From NCBI RefSeq assembly GCF_000003815.2, contig NC_049988.1, positions 23,529,926-23,593,925 on the forward strand: 64,000 nucleotides of DNA, given 5' to 3'. Positions 22,851 to 35,285 of this stretch are shown piece after piece. Both the position numbers and the translations under genes were made by a program. How positions within the stretch are numbered: the stretch's first letter is position 1; each line of letters opens with the position of its first letter. The DNA comes from Branchiostoma floridae (lineage: Eukaryota; Chordata; Leptocardii; Amphioxiformes; Branchiostomatidae). The notes below the pieces were generated by a model. The model saw only the letters and a program-made list of their open reading frames with translations. It searched no databases and was not told the origin of the DNA.

Positions 22851-22960
22851 CTCTGAACCTCCTGGACAGAATGTTGACCTTTAACCCCCACAAGCGCATC
22901 ACAGTGGAGGAGGCACTCGCCCACGAGTACCTGTCCCAGTACTACGACCCGGACGACGAG
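22851..22960 (+). CDS. ERK1/2-type MAP kinase, one internal exon
   Basis: A 110-bp exon lies between the acceptor tttttcccag and the donor GAG-gtttgt. It encodes [20 protein letters not shown] and continues [16 protein letters not shown]. This is kinase subdomain XI and the following helix of ERK1/2: the HKRI arginine is the conserved subdomain XI residue, and vertebrate ERK2 has [20 protein letters not shown] here. ERK is the last kinase of the Ras-Raf-MEK cascade and phosphorylates Ser/Thr-Pro sites in cytoplasm and nucleus. The upstream exon is represented only by the partial copies at 21.8-22.4 kb; its full form may be in the gap at 21649-21748. The final exon is not seen and may lie beyond the gap at 23338. 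Confidence 0.9.
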
Positions 22961-23437
22961 GTTTGTTTGTTTGTTTATTTGTTTGTTTGTTTGCTTCAAC
23001 CTTCAGGGTTCGAAAATACCACCTGCATATGCAGGTTAGTGCAGGGGAAATTGGAGCTGTGCAGGGATTTCTGGGGGCTATCTGCACCTGACCTGGCCTG
23101 GTCCATGTACTGGGTTTTAAAACATAATGTCATATTAAAATAATTATTTTTACCCCGCGAACCGCAAGGTACGGTCGGGAGAAAAAAAAATGGTTTTCCA
23201 TACTGGTTCCTTCTTTCCCCTGGTCGCGGACGGTTAAAGTGAATCATCTCCCGTCGTTCCTGCACCGAAAAGACCTGAAAATTTGGCCCCAAAGGGTAGA
23301 GGTGGGCCAAATACCCAGAGAGGTTTTTTCCCCCCTTNNNNNNNNNNNNNNNNNNNNNNNNNNNNNNNNNNNNNNNNNNNNNNNNNNNNNNNNNNNNNNN
23401 NNNNNNNNNNNNNNNNNNNNNNNNNNNNNNNNNNNNN

Positions 23438-26400
23438 GTAGCCAAACGTTTATAACTGTGATCAAGAGGACAATGGGGTGCTGAAGCCATTTATAGGCGA
23501 ACTCGAGGTATTGTAAATTTTATGAAACGTACAGAGAGGTCCTCGGTCGGTATTTGCGCTAAAATGGCGAGCCGCAGTTAACTTGTAATGTTGTGCGGGC
23601 ATATCGAAATAAATAATCGTTACCGATTCAGTCAAGTTGTGATTAGCCCACTGTTTGGATGTTTTCTGGTCGTTTTGAGATTTTTTTTCTTTTTACGAAC
23701 AACATGAAGAGGCATAGGGTCACTTTGAAATCTGTGTAGCCAGCTTGTCTTCATTTTAGGACCGGTTTAGAGTGTGATGTTGATAGCCGCAGCCTCCAAT
23801 GGCCCTCCACACGCCCATCTGCCTCGTTCTTTTTCGCTTCGCCGTCTTCGTTACTGATCATAAATTCACTAGGGCGCAGTCAGTATAGATTTCATTTTTC
23901 TGAACGTCTTGGACTGTTTTCCTTTTTTCAAGTAAGATGCATGTAGAGGACTGTATACGTCACCTAGAAATCTATGTAATTACTTCTTCTTTGATTTGAC
24001 CATTGTGTCTTTATTGAAATCCCCTATTATCACCGGGCGTAGATTTTTAGATTTTGTTGTATTGCTGTGTTGGTTGTTGTTTTTCGGCTATGTCATTCCT
24101 TGGCGTGTTAAGAATATTCCTGATACATAGGACGAAACATCTGTAGATTAACATACAAGTACTATTTAAAATTTGTTAGTGAGGGCCTTGTGGAAAAATA
24201 CCTCGTTTACCAGTACACGTCATCATAGTGTCTAAAATACTTCACTTTACTGTACTGTTGTATATTCAAAGAGCGGGTATAAAGTTTCAGACTGTATAGA
24301 CAATACTGGGAAATTAGTAGGCCCGGAATACTTTGCAAACTGTGAAGTTGCTGCTCTTCTATCTACTTCGTGAGATGTTTAGCGCCACAATTATCAATTT
24401 GTGTAAAGATAAAGCTATAGAATTACGTAAAAATTCTAAAGGTTGGTTACTGAGTCCGTCAGAGAGTGGTCAAACCTCATTTAATATGTTTTTCTAGCCA
24501 TCCTGATTTTTCTTCTGTTATAAGTAGGGCATGTGATAGCCCGGGGTTACCTTGTGAGCTGTGGTTCTTGTTGCTGCATTTGTGGACTTGTTCAGGGTGT
24601 GATGTGTGGCATTTTCTGGGTCGGTTTTTGAGATAAAATTGTGATCCGAAATTAACTTGTAAACATTGTGATGGCATATGGAAATAATCGTTACCGATTC
24701 AGTCAAGTTGTGATCAGCCCACTTTTCAGAGGTTTTTTGGTCGTCTTGATATATTCCTTCTTTTTACGTACCACATGAAGAGGCACGGGGTCATTTTGAA
24801 ATCCGTGTAGCCAGCTTGTCTTCATTATTCAGACCTGTTCAGAGTGTAATGTTGATAGCCGCAATTAATAATAGCTGTAAAATGTTGATTTAATCAATTT
24901 TCTAGCTTGATTGTGTCCGTTACTGATTTCATTATGGCGCGATATACTTTTCAATTCACTTCATAGTGTTTGATGCCACAGTTAACGTTACTTATGTTAC
25001 CAATGGGTAAAATGGCGATGAATCGATTTCTTCCGACTTTTTTGTATGAGTGCTTGGTCAGTACGTAATTTCTAAGTTATTTTCTAAGCTTCTATAGCTT
25101 GTTTCTTTCTTAAAGTAAGTCACAGTTAGAGACAAGCTTCTATAGCTGTTTTCTTTNNNNNNNNNNNNNNNNNNNNNNNNNNNNNNNNNNNNNNNNNNNN
25201 NNNNNNNNNNNNNNNNNNNNNNNNNNNNNNNNNNNNNNNNNNNNNNNNNNNNNNNNTCTTTACTGTTGACTATTGTACCCTTATTAGAATCCCTGATTAT
25301 TTTTATCCTTCGCCGTAGATTTTTAAATATTGTTGTTAATATGTGTGGGTTGTTTTTGTTCGGCCACGTCAGTCCATAGTGCGTCATAAGTATCTATATT
25401 AACCCTCAAACACCCGAGTGGGGTCCATTTGGACCCCAGGCGTAAATTTTTAAGTACCATTTGAACATTTTTTATCTGACGAAAAAATCCTTCCGTGACT
25501 TTGTCAACCAATATCTTTTATACCTTCTACTAAGTTTTTATGAAGATTGGTATAATACTGTGGAAGCTATAAAGAAAGTCCGTGATCAGTCCGTCTGGGG
25601 TCCAAACGGACCCCAGCCAAAAAGTGCAGGTTTTGAAACAAACTTTTGAGTCTAACTCCTTAACTCCTTATCCTATCACCACCAAACTTTCAGAGAATAG
25701 TAAACATGTAAAACTTAATCCTCCTAAAAACTTCTGTGTCATCACCATATAATATGGCGATATCATGACGTCATTTAGCTTATAAGGGCGGCCATCTTGG
25801 ATTTTGACTAATGACGTCATGAAATTAGCATAAATTATAAATTTTGAATCATGAAAATAGCATTAAACTTCATAGAATTTTATTGTTTGTAAGAAAACAA
25901 GCATGGTTTACCAAAAAACCTTGTTTGAATCGAAATTGGAAATTTTTTGCAAAAATATGCCTGTCAGATATCCGTTGCCATGGCAACCCTAAATAATGAT
26001 AAATTTACTTTATGGACAAAAATATTTTGCTAACAATATTTTGTGATATATCACCAAGTTTCGTAGCTTTAGCACTAACTGTTCATGAGTTATGCGACAT
26101 AAAGCTTGCTGAGGGCCTCAAAATTCCCCTCTCTGGTCAGAATGGGTTTAGTGCAAAACATGGTCCCTCTGATCTTTTGCATAAATTATGATAATGAGGA
26201 GAAATTAGCAACACCTTAACATGTCAATATATTCCTCTTACATTGACGAAGCAATGTATGCACAATGATCACCGATAGGGATTGGAACTGAGATTTTATG
26301 AACAAAACATTTTGGGGTCCGTTTGGACCCCACTCGGTCATTTTAGTCGCAAAAAAAGGTCGGGTGCTTGAGGGTTAAATAGAGTAAAACATCAGTCAAC

Positions 26401-29400
26401 TACACATTTATGTACTACTCGACATTTGTTGGTGAGAGCAATGTGGAAAAATACCTCGTTTACTAGTACATGTGATCACAATCTCTGAAATATTTCATTT
26501 TACTGTACTGCTGTATATTTAAAGAGTAGGTATAAAGTATCGGACTGTTTAGACTACAGTGGGAAATGAATTGGCCCGGGATAGGCAAACTGTGAAGCTA
26601 GTTGCTGTCCTTCTCTCTAGTTAGTGAGATGTTTAGTACCACAATCATCAATTTGTGTAAAGATAAAGCTGTGGATTACGCACAAATTCTAAAGGTTGGT
26701 TACTGTTTCCGTCAGGGTGTGGTGAACATGCATTTCCTTTTCATTGTAGCTTCCTATTTTGATTTCTGTTAAAAGTAGGGCATGTGAAGGCCCGGGGTCA
26801 CTTTGTAAGCTGCCGTTTTTGTTTCTGCTTTTCTGGACTTGTTCAGAATGTGATTTGTGGCGCGACTTAAACAATGGTGGTAAAGATGGTGCTTACGGGT
26901 GTGAAACATATTTACTGATTCCTTCGGCCTGATCAGTCTTTATTTCGAAGGTTTTTTTCTACAATTTTGAGATTAAGCCACATATATAGGGTCCTCTTCA
27001 AATCTGTATATTCTGTTGCTGTTCTTTTGTGCTAGGTTCGTTTCATATAACCATTTCCATCACATGGACTAAAAACGTGGGACCATGACACGTGTACTGG
27101 TCGGCTCTTGTTGGTCGCTTCCAAGAACAGAGCTACCCAAACAGCAATCTTGGTATTCAGGCTACGTGGTCGGTCATATCTATGGCGTGAAAGGCAGAAG
27201 GACACAGATATATTTTCATTTTATCCATAATTTGTTTGTCGATTGTCTCAAGATAAGACGCGTTTCTAGAAGCACCCTTTTATCTAGTTCGATACGTACC
27301 GGTTGATTAAGTATAAGTGTTGCCTGCTGTTTAAGATAGTGTTCTGTTCAATTTAAGTTTTGGTATAGCCAATAAGTTAAAGCCTGTAATGTTGGGAGGA
27401 GACGGAAGCGTGTTTTTGTTCTGGAAGTTGGGAGAATCAGTTACTACAATCGTGTCTATTTTATCATGGTTGTAAATCGGAGGGCAATGCCAAAAATGTT
27501 GCAGTTGTCGGTTGAGGAAATGGAATATTTTTCGAGGTAGCCAATTTAAACGTTTATAACTGTAATCAAGAGGACAATGGGGTGCTGAAGCCATTTATAG
27601 GCGAACTCGAGGTATTGTAAATTTTGTGAAACGTACAGAGAGGTCCTCGGTCGGTATTTGCGCTAAAATGGCGAGCCGCAGTTAACTTGTAATGTTGTGC
27701 GGGCATATCGAAATAAATAATCGTTACCGATTCAGTCAAGTTGTGATTAGCCCACTGTTTGGATGTTTTCTGGTCGTTTTGAGATTTTTTTTCTTTTTAC
27801 GAACAACATGAAGAGGCATAGGGTCACTTTGAAATCTGTGTAGCCAGCTTGTCTTCATTTTAGGACCGGTTTAGAGTGTGATGTTGATAGCCGCAGTTTA
27901 AAATGGCCGGAAAATGGTGATTGAATGTTTTTTTTCGCTTCGTCGTTTTCGTTACTGATCATAAATTCACTAGGGCGCAGTCAGTATAGATTTCATTTTT
28001 CTGAACGTCTTGGACTGTTTTCCTTTTTTCAAGTAAGATGCATGTAGAGGACTGTATACGTCACCTAGAAATCTATGTAATTACTTCTTCTTTGATTTGA
28101 CCATTGTGTCTTTATTGAAATCCCCTATTATCACCGGGCGTAGATTTTTAGATTTTGTTGTATTGCTGTGTTGGTTGTTGTTTTTCGGCTATGTCATTCC
28201 TTGGCGTGTTAAGAATATTCCTGATACATAGGACGAAACATCTGTAGATTAACATACAAGTACTATTTAAAATTTGTTAGTGAGGGCCTTGTGGAAAAAT
28301 ACCTCGTTTACCAGTACACGTCATCATAGTGTCTAAAATACTTCACTTTACTGTACTGTTGTATATCCAAAGAGCGGGTATAAAGTTTCAGACTGTATAG
28401 ACAATACTGGGAAATGAGTAGGCCCGGAATACTTTGCAAACTGTGAAGTTGCTGCTCTTCTATCTACTTCGTGAGATGTTTAGCGCCACAATTATCAATT
28501 TGTGTAAAGATAAAGCTATAAAATTACGTAAAAATTCTAAAGGTTGGTTACTGAGTCCGTCAGAGAGTGGTGAAACCCAATGTGATATGTCTTTCTAGCC
28601 ATCCTGATTTTTCTTCTGTTATAAGTAGGGCATGTGATAGCCCGGGGTTACCTTGTGAGCTGTGGTTCTTGTTGCTGCATTTGTGGACTTGTTCAGGGTG
28701 TGATGTGTGGCATTTTCTGGGTCGGTTTTTGAGATAAAATTGTGATCCGGAATTAACTTGTAAAAAATGTGGTGGCATATGGAAATAATCGTTACCGATT
28801 CAGTCAAGTTGTGATCAGCCCACTTTTCAGAGGTTTTCTGGTCGTCTTGATATTTTCCTTCTTTTTGCGTACAACATGAAGAGGCACGGGTCACTTTGAA
28901 ATCTGTGTAGCCAGCTTGTCTTCACTTTGTTACCAGTTTAGATTGTGATGTTGATAGCCGCAATTAATAATGGTTAACGTTACTAGTGTTACCAATTGTT
29001 AAAATGGCAATGAATCGATTTCTTCCGATTTTATTCATGAGTGCTTGGTCAGTACGTAATTTATAAGTTATTTTCTGAGCTTTTCTTTCTTAAAGTAAGT
29101 CACAGTTAGAGACATGTAGTTACCTTGAAATCAAAGTAATCACTTGTTCTTTACTGTTGACTATTGTACCCTTATTAGAATCCCTGATTATTTTTATCCT
29201 TCGCCGTAGATTTTTAAATATTGTTGTGAATTTGTGTGGATTGTTCTTGTTCGGCCACGTCAGTCCATAGTGCGTCATAAGTATCTATATTAAATAGAGT
29301 GAAACATCAGTCAACTACACATGTATGTACTACTCGACATTTGTTGGTGAGGGCAAACTGGAAAAAATACCTCGTTTACCAGTATATGTGATCACAGTTT

Positions 29401-29804
29401 CTAAAATGTTTCACTTTACTGTACTGCTGTATATTTAAAGAGCAGGTATAAAGTTTCAGACTGTATAGACGACGATGGGAAATGAGGCGGCCTTTGCAAA
29501 CTGTAAAGCTAGTTTCTGCTTTTCTGTCTTGTTAGTGAGATGTTTAGCGCCCAAATCATCAATTTGTGTAAAGATAAAGCTGCGCATTACGTACAAATTC
29601 TACCGGTTTGTTGCTGTTTCCGTCAGTGGTCAACCTGCATTTCAATTTTATTGTAGCCTGTTGTTTTTACTTATGTTATTTTAAAGTAGGGCATGCATGC
29701 GAAGGCACGGGGTCACCTTGTTAGCTGTGGTTCTGCTGCATTTCTGGACTTGTTCAGAGTGTGATGTGTGACACTTAACACTGTATACAATGGTGCTAAT
29801 CGTG
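23438..29804. repeat. Complex ~1.07-kb repeat in several copies, two blocks nearly identical
   Basis: The marker 'gttaccgattcagtcaagttgtga' appears near 23620, 24690, 27725 and 28793, a step of about 1070 bp within each pair, with a diverged trace at about 26920. 23450-24660 and 27550-28756 are nearly identical over 1.2 kb, except around 23790-23840 and 27893-27945. The second units (24660-26900 and 28757-29804) are alike but more diverged, and one holds the piggyBac-type insertion. No gene is recognised. A short conserved open frame beginning MASAPHCPLDYSYKRL (minus strand, ATG at 27594, also at 23490) is present in both blocks and could be a first exon, but this is unproven. Confidence 0.8.
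25399..26378. mobile_element. Non-autonomous piggyBac-type element with TTAA target duplication
   Basis: The ends are TTAA-CCCTCAAACACCCGA and TCGGGTGCTTGAGGG-TTAA (element 25403-26374, 972 bp), the standard piggyBac TTAA plus CCC...GGG signature. The sister repeat copy has the intact empty site CTATATTAAATAGAG (TTAA at 29290-29293). Three near-identical palindromes GGGGTCC-N4-GGACCCC lie at 25420, about 25597 and 26314. The interior has two perfect TGACGTCA sites (25766, 25812) and a GTTGCCATGGCAAC palindrome near 25974. No transposase frame. Confidence 0.9.
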
Positions 29805-29904
29805 NNNNNNNNNNNNNNNNNNNNNNNNNNNNNNNNNNNNNNNNNNNNNNNNNNNNNNNNNNNNNNNNNNNNNNNNNNNNNNNNNNNNNNNNNNNNNNNN
29901 NNNN

Positions 29905-31909
29905 TTGATTGACTTCTCTACATTCGTTGTTGTATCTATTACAATGTAGATGTTTACAAGAATGAGACTGATAGCTCAGATTATGATACTTTTTTTATAC
30001 AACATAGATAGAGGTTTGTTACACTGCTTGAAAACATCAGTGTAACAAGGACACAAGCAGTAATAGCATAATACATTGTACATCAAATCAGGTTAAACAA
30101 TAATGGTATTGGAATTTAAATATTACAAAAATGGTTAATATGATACAAATGTACAAGTAAGGAATTAATAACAATAATAATGATAAGTACATAATACAAA
30201 GTAATAATTTTACAAATGAGTTGCAGAATATACACTGCTGGGTTAAATGTTACTATAAACTAATCATTAAAACCATGCTCACATTTCTGTGATGTTTGAG
30301 TATCATCAGATCAACACAGTAAGTTATAGTAAGAGTTCCTGCCACCAAAGGCTATCAAATCAAATTCTATGACTATTGGCATATATTTCTACAATTACAG
30401 TAGAATGTTGCAACCTAAATATCATGTGAATGTACATGAATGTGTGCAGTGGAATGCATGTTTGGATATTCCAAAAGCGTACGATGACCACAAGAAATAT
30501 ACTACAAATTCTATCAACCTAACAGCAATTTTCATTTTCCCGCTAAAGCTTTTCCTAATACTAGGCTGCAAGCAATGGAAAAAAAAAATTGAGATGAAAA
30601 CAAAAGTTGAGTTTCCCTAATTCAAACGTAGACTAAGCTCACCATATATTTGAGTGTGTCTGACTCTGAGGTTCATTTGTAGAGATTAGAGAAATACTCT
30701 ATCAACTGACTGAAACTAAAATTTTGTTAAATTATGCTATTGATGATGGAAAAAAATAGAAGGCTTTAGCCTCAAGATCATGTCATGTAATAAATGTTCA
30801 CTTATTGCACAAGGAATCCTTTAAATCAGGTTCAGCTGCCAAATCAAGATATCACACGAAACAATCCAGCTCCTGATTCAAGTAATGTTCTTACAAATGG
30901 ACAGATTTCAGTAGTCTTATGCCAGTGTTTTAGTTGCAGATGATGACAGTTTTGGGAAGGGAGATTAATTTTTACTTTTTTGCTATCAAATTGTGCAGAT
31001 AGACCTTTGTACATGTAGGTGGTTATTGGTGTGCTACTCTGAGGCAAGCACTCATTTCAAAACAGAATAAATTTTTCCAAAATAACGAAAATGTAGTGCT
31101 TCCAAAGTACATAATACCAAGGTGTGACTTGTAGAAACACCATTTCATCAAGGTCAATACAGGACAGTCCCACATATCTGTTCATGACTTCCTTCGACTA
31201 TCCTGACATGACCCCAAAACACAGGCGACTCAAGACTTGTTGATAAATGTATATATAAACAACCATTTACATTTCTTAGCTGGTATCACACAGTATGCAG
31301 AAACTCAAACTTGCTTCTAATTTGTTTAAGTCAGTGAGGCATTGCATACATGTGAATCATGTCAAACTTAAGCCATATTCAGTTATTGGAAAATACATAA
31401 TATGTATAGATATGTGTGAACATCATTATTTGAAAACTACTCCTTCTCAATCCTACTGGCTGATGAACCTTTGGCATCTTTTGTATTTAACACAGAGTTA
31501 TTTGACTGTTATCAGACATTGTTGTCATTAATGATATAATGTGTAGTACATGTAGTACATATAATAGTCATGTAGCAACCCCTATCAAGCTGCCTGTCTC
31601 TCTCACAAAGCTATGGGAGAAGTTTCCACGTTGTGTAGCGTCACATTTTCCTGCAGAAAATACAGAAGAGTTAAAAGTGAACTTGATGTTACAATTTCTA
31701 TGTATCGTAATTAATTCAGATATGGCAACTATTTGTTGTCCTTCTTGTACTGCTCAAAATGCTTCCGTACAACTACATAAAATCCACATAAACTATTCTA
31801 AATGTGATAAATTGTAGTAGAAACAAAAATTCTCCAATGGTTCACTTGAAAGGAATACAATTAGGAATTTCAGGAAATACAAATAGCAATCACACGTCAA
31901 CCAACATAC
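29905..31909. other. Mostly non-coding, AT-rich; possible LINE/SINE tail and one doubtful exon
   Basis: 29930-30250 is AT-rich with AATAATAATGATAA-like runs and resembles a retroelement 3' region. On the minus strand, 30643-30698 could be a 56-bp exon (AG at its left, donor GTGAGC) of the gene described at 31910-34092, but the acceptor is weak. Elsewhere only short frames without features. Confidence 0.35.
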
Positions 31910-34092
31910 CTTTTCAGCAAGCTGCTGAGCCTGGGAAAATGCTGTTGGAATCATAGTTTTCTTGGTTGGAGTGGGAGTGTCCTGTACATGACGAGGGATA
32001 GGTAACAACACATTACTTTATGCTTGAAGTAAAAATAAACTTGAAAGTATATTGTGCAGAAATCATATAAAAAATTTTTTTTACACAAAAGTAAACATAA
32101 GTCTGCATCTTTAGGGGTATGACATACAAAGGCTGCTAAACCTTTGTTATTCCTTGCTATTTACACAAAAACTTGAGACCTTTTCACAATCCTCAACAGC
32201 AATGTCCCACATGTAAGAACTTATTACATGTTGTTTCATCTACTGAATGCAGAGCATAGAAACAACACTACCTTCTCTTGAGTTATATTCTTCTTTGGAC
32301 AAAAGTTAAAACTGAAGTCAGCACAGTTGAGCTTGAGAATCCTTTCTTCTTGTTGAATGAAAGCATGAATGGATATCTACCAGCACAGATGACACATTCT
32401 GCTATACGAAGCCTCACTGGAGGCTTATACAACATATCACATATATACTGCTGAGAAGACCGGAATCCTTACCTGAGTTTTTTTGGTGCTCCTACAGATG
32501 CCCCCNNNNNNNNNNNNNNNNNNNNNNNNNNNNNNNNNNNNNNNNNNNNNNNNNNNNNNNNNNNNNNNNNNNNNNNNNNNNNNNNNNNNNNNNNNNNNNN
32601 NNNNNACATAATGCAGTTTGTGTAGTTTTGGTTCCTTTGCGTTGGCAGAATTTATGCAAAACTATGCCAATTACTTCTACATTCACAAGACTTGTGCATG
32701 ATGACGTACATTTTTAACTTATTAAATTCTCATCATTTACCGCAAAGGAACCATGGTACTTTGACACACTACACACTATGCCCTAATCTGCATAATTGGT
32801 ACCTGCCATATATGTATTGCCATGAAAAACACATATAGATTTCATGATTTGATCCAAATTCTTATTTGCATCTCAATAATGTACTTCGCTGTCTAAACTA
32901 CCAGGATTCTGAAAATATTGCCGGCGTTCCCTTGTTCCGTTATCCTCCTTGAAAGGTTTTAACTAAAATGACCCTGCAGTTCCAGAACAAGCTTCTGGTA
33001 GAACTTCCAAACTAACACCAAACAAGAGTTCGTAGACCTCAGGCCTGCATGAAATGTATTGGGTTTCTGTAGACCTATTGTGTATTTTTGCCTTTTTGTC
33101 TGTGGTACGTGGTTGGAAAAATGAGCTTTTTACTGTGTTGGTTGTGCACCATGCAAAAGTCTGACTCTGAAATTCCATTTTCTGAATTTGTAAGTTTGGA
33201 CAGGGATGAACATTACTTATTTTGGATTTCTTAAGTATGTAACCAACCACAGTACTTTGAAGTTGTTGAGACGCTACCTTTTTTTGTCTCAGATGGCCCA
33301 TGCACATGTAGTTACTCTGTCACATGATATACTAATATCTTCCTATTTCAATGTACTGACCTAATGCAGCTGCTAAGTCTCCTTGGTTTGTGTCCTTCCA
33401 ATGATATTCATTAAAGATTTATTTCTGGGGTGTTATTCACTTGACATCGGAATGTTACTCGCATAATTTGACCAATGATACTTTTATCTGTAGTTCCATA
33501 GACATTAGACAACATGAATAGTGGTAGCCCCCATGCAGCAGCAACAGTTAGTCCCCAGGGTGGTATGATATTTTCATTCAATCCATCCAACCCAAACCTA
33601 AATCTCCTGTAGTATCTAAGCCAAATTTAACAGCATAATTTACTATGAAAAATGTCCTTGTCAATCCCATTTATAGATGGCAAGCTGCTGGCAATGGAAG
33701 CTTTGAAAAGTTCAGAAGCTGTTGTAGTCAAAGCAAACACCCAGCAAACATCCCCGCAAACCAATGAGCAGTTGCTTAGAAGGGGAATTTCATCATATAT
33801 TTGCCGCGACAAAATGCAACAAACGATACTGAATTTAAAACAGAACAAAGCTAAGCCTCCACCACTTAACCCTGCCTGTACCATAGATTAAGCAGGCCCA
33901 AAAACCAAGCGAATATGACTAGCCCAAAACAACAAATTACATGTATACAGTATGGAAATGGCATTACCAAAGAAACAAAAAGAAACACAGGACAAATCAT
34001 ACACATACCTTTCTCTTATGCCCACACTCTATACAGTTCTCCTCCACATTAGAAAATTGCATCTTCTTCTGTTTAAGTTCAAGTTCAACCAT
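31910..34092 (-). CDS. Unrecognised gene, at least four candidate exons
   Basis: I infer a gene from open blocks bounded by good splice sites, all in phase 0. First, 34009-34092: ATG in a good context (AATCATGG), encoding MVELELKQKKMQFSNVEENC then IECGHKRK, donor GTATGT. Second, 32473-32505, cut by the gap, ending STKKTQ, donor GTAAGG. Third, 32272-32376 (35 codons), ISIHAFIQQEERILKLNCAD and onward, donor GTAGTG. Fourth, 31910-31981 (24 codons), DTPTPTKKTMIPTAFSQAQQ and LAEK, acceptor atgtacag, donor GTATGT. The product is polar with a CxxCGH motif near the N-terminus and a Thr/Pro/Lys stretch. I do not recognise the family. Intermediate exons may be in the gap at 32506-32605. The matching phases are the main support; transcript evidence is lacking. 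Confidence 0.5.
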
Positions 34093-34259
34093 GATTGCCA
34101 ACAGGGTAAAGGAACTTGTACCGGAACTTAAAACTCAGTACTATACAGCTCTAGAAACACCACAAAGAGTAATAAGCAAACTTCAATTATACCTGACCAA
34201 CAGATATATATTCTTGTACACTCCCGTCATCTGGCAAACTGTCAGTGCCACTAAGTAAC

Positions 34260-35285
34260 CTGATACATTGAAGGTGGCCCAGGCCAGATGATGGTTCTAC
34301 ACCCAACCATAATCTGTTTTTAAAACCAAGCAGATATTGGGAGGATGCCCCAACCACACTAAAACAGGGTCAACCTATACAGTATCAAGTTCAAGCACTA
34401 GGAGGCCCAAAATCAAACCTGACCACCAGGACACCACAAACAACTCACGTACCAAATGGCAACACAATGGCACCTTGCGTTCCGGAGATACAGCGCACGC
34501 CCCGTACCCGCACAAAAGGTAACCTAAAATGTCAAGTTCAAGCACCAAGGGCGCCAAAATCAAAATTGAGCATTATTCAGCCACCGCCGACACATGTGCC
34601 AAATATCATCGCGCCAGCACCAGCCGTTCAGAAGATATAACTCCGGAAACACCCCTCCCGGACACAAAATTCGACGTGCCGGGTCAAGTTCAAACGCGAC
34701 AAGGCCCAAAGTCAATCCTAGGCAACAGGCAAGAACCCCCCACCCATGCACCAAAAATCGTCGCAATCGCGCGTATCGTTCCGGACACACAGCGCCAAAA
34801 GTGCCCCAAAAACACAAAAAATGCCACCTTCAATGTCAAGGTCAAGCGCTAGGAGGCCCAAAATCACACCTGAGTGTCAGGCTACCATCCCCAACCTACG
34901 TACCAAAAATCGTCGTGCTCGCACCATCCGTTCACGAGATACAGCGCCCTACATCCCCGGCTACCGAAAAGTTCCCACCAGCATCAAAACCATACCTGCA
35001 TACATGCAGGTAATGATCCTTATATCAAAAGCTCATAATCTGTCCCCAAAAATTCAAGACCATGTCTTTGTTCAGAAGTCAGTTCTGCTGCAGTACCAAG
35101 GTCACACACCAGGTCGCCCACAATTGACCTTTACATTTGTTTTCACAAGGCCTTCCCACATACCAAATATCATCACAATCCATCCATTGGTCCTTAAGTA
35201 ATGCTGACCGCAAATGTTAGATAACACATACTTGCAGACACACACAAAATGTAAACATGCCAAAAACTATAACGTTACCTCCATT
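34260..35285. repeat. Tandem ~150-bp repeat, related at its end to the octamer-repeat family
   Basis: The word 'tcaagttcaagcactaggaggcccaa' recurs at 34385, 34532, 34684 and 34836 (steps 147, 152, 152). Each unit also has 'accaaa.atcgtcg..' and 'ccg..cgagatacagcgc'. The last 250 bases match the 3' part of the 12037-13378 repeat (CTGCAGTACC, 'ccatc.a.gg', ACACACAC, 'gttacc'). The open frames of 100-150 codons here (34529-35201, both strands) follow the repeat and are not genes. Confidence 0.75.

Noticed and set aside
21867-22902. Several open frames of 60-219 codons on both strands rich in Cys-Val or Thr-His
   Set aside because: They are translations of GT/CA microsatellites; only the embedded ERK fragments are meaningful.
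33310-33400. Possible extra exon ending GDLAAAL with donor GTCAGT on the minus strand
   Set aside because: An in-frame stop lies just upstream and no credible acceptor was found.
34529-35201. Open frames of 107-151 codons, Pro/Thr/Lys-rich
   Set aside because: They track a 150-bp tandem repeat on both strands; overlapping frames are equally open.
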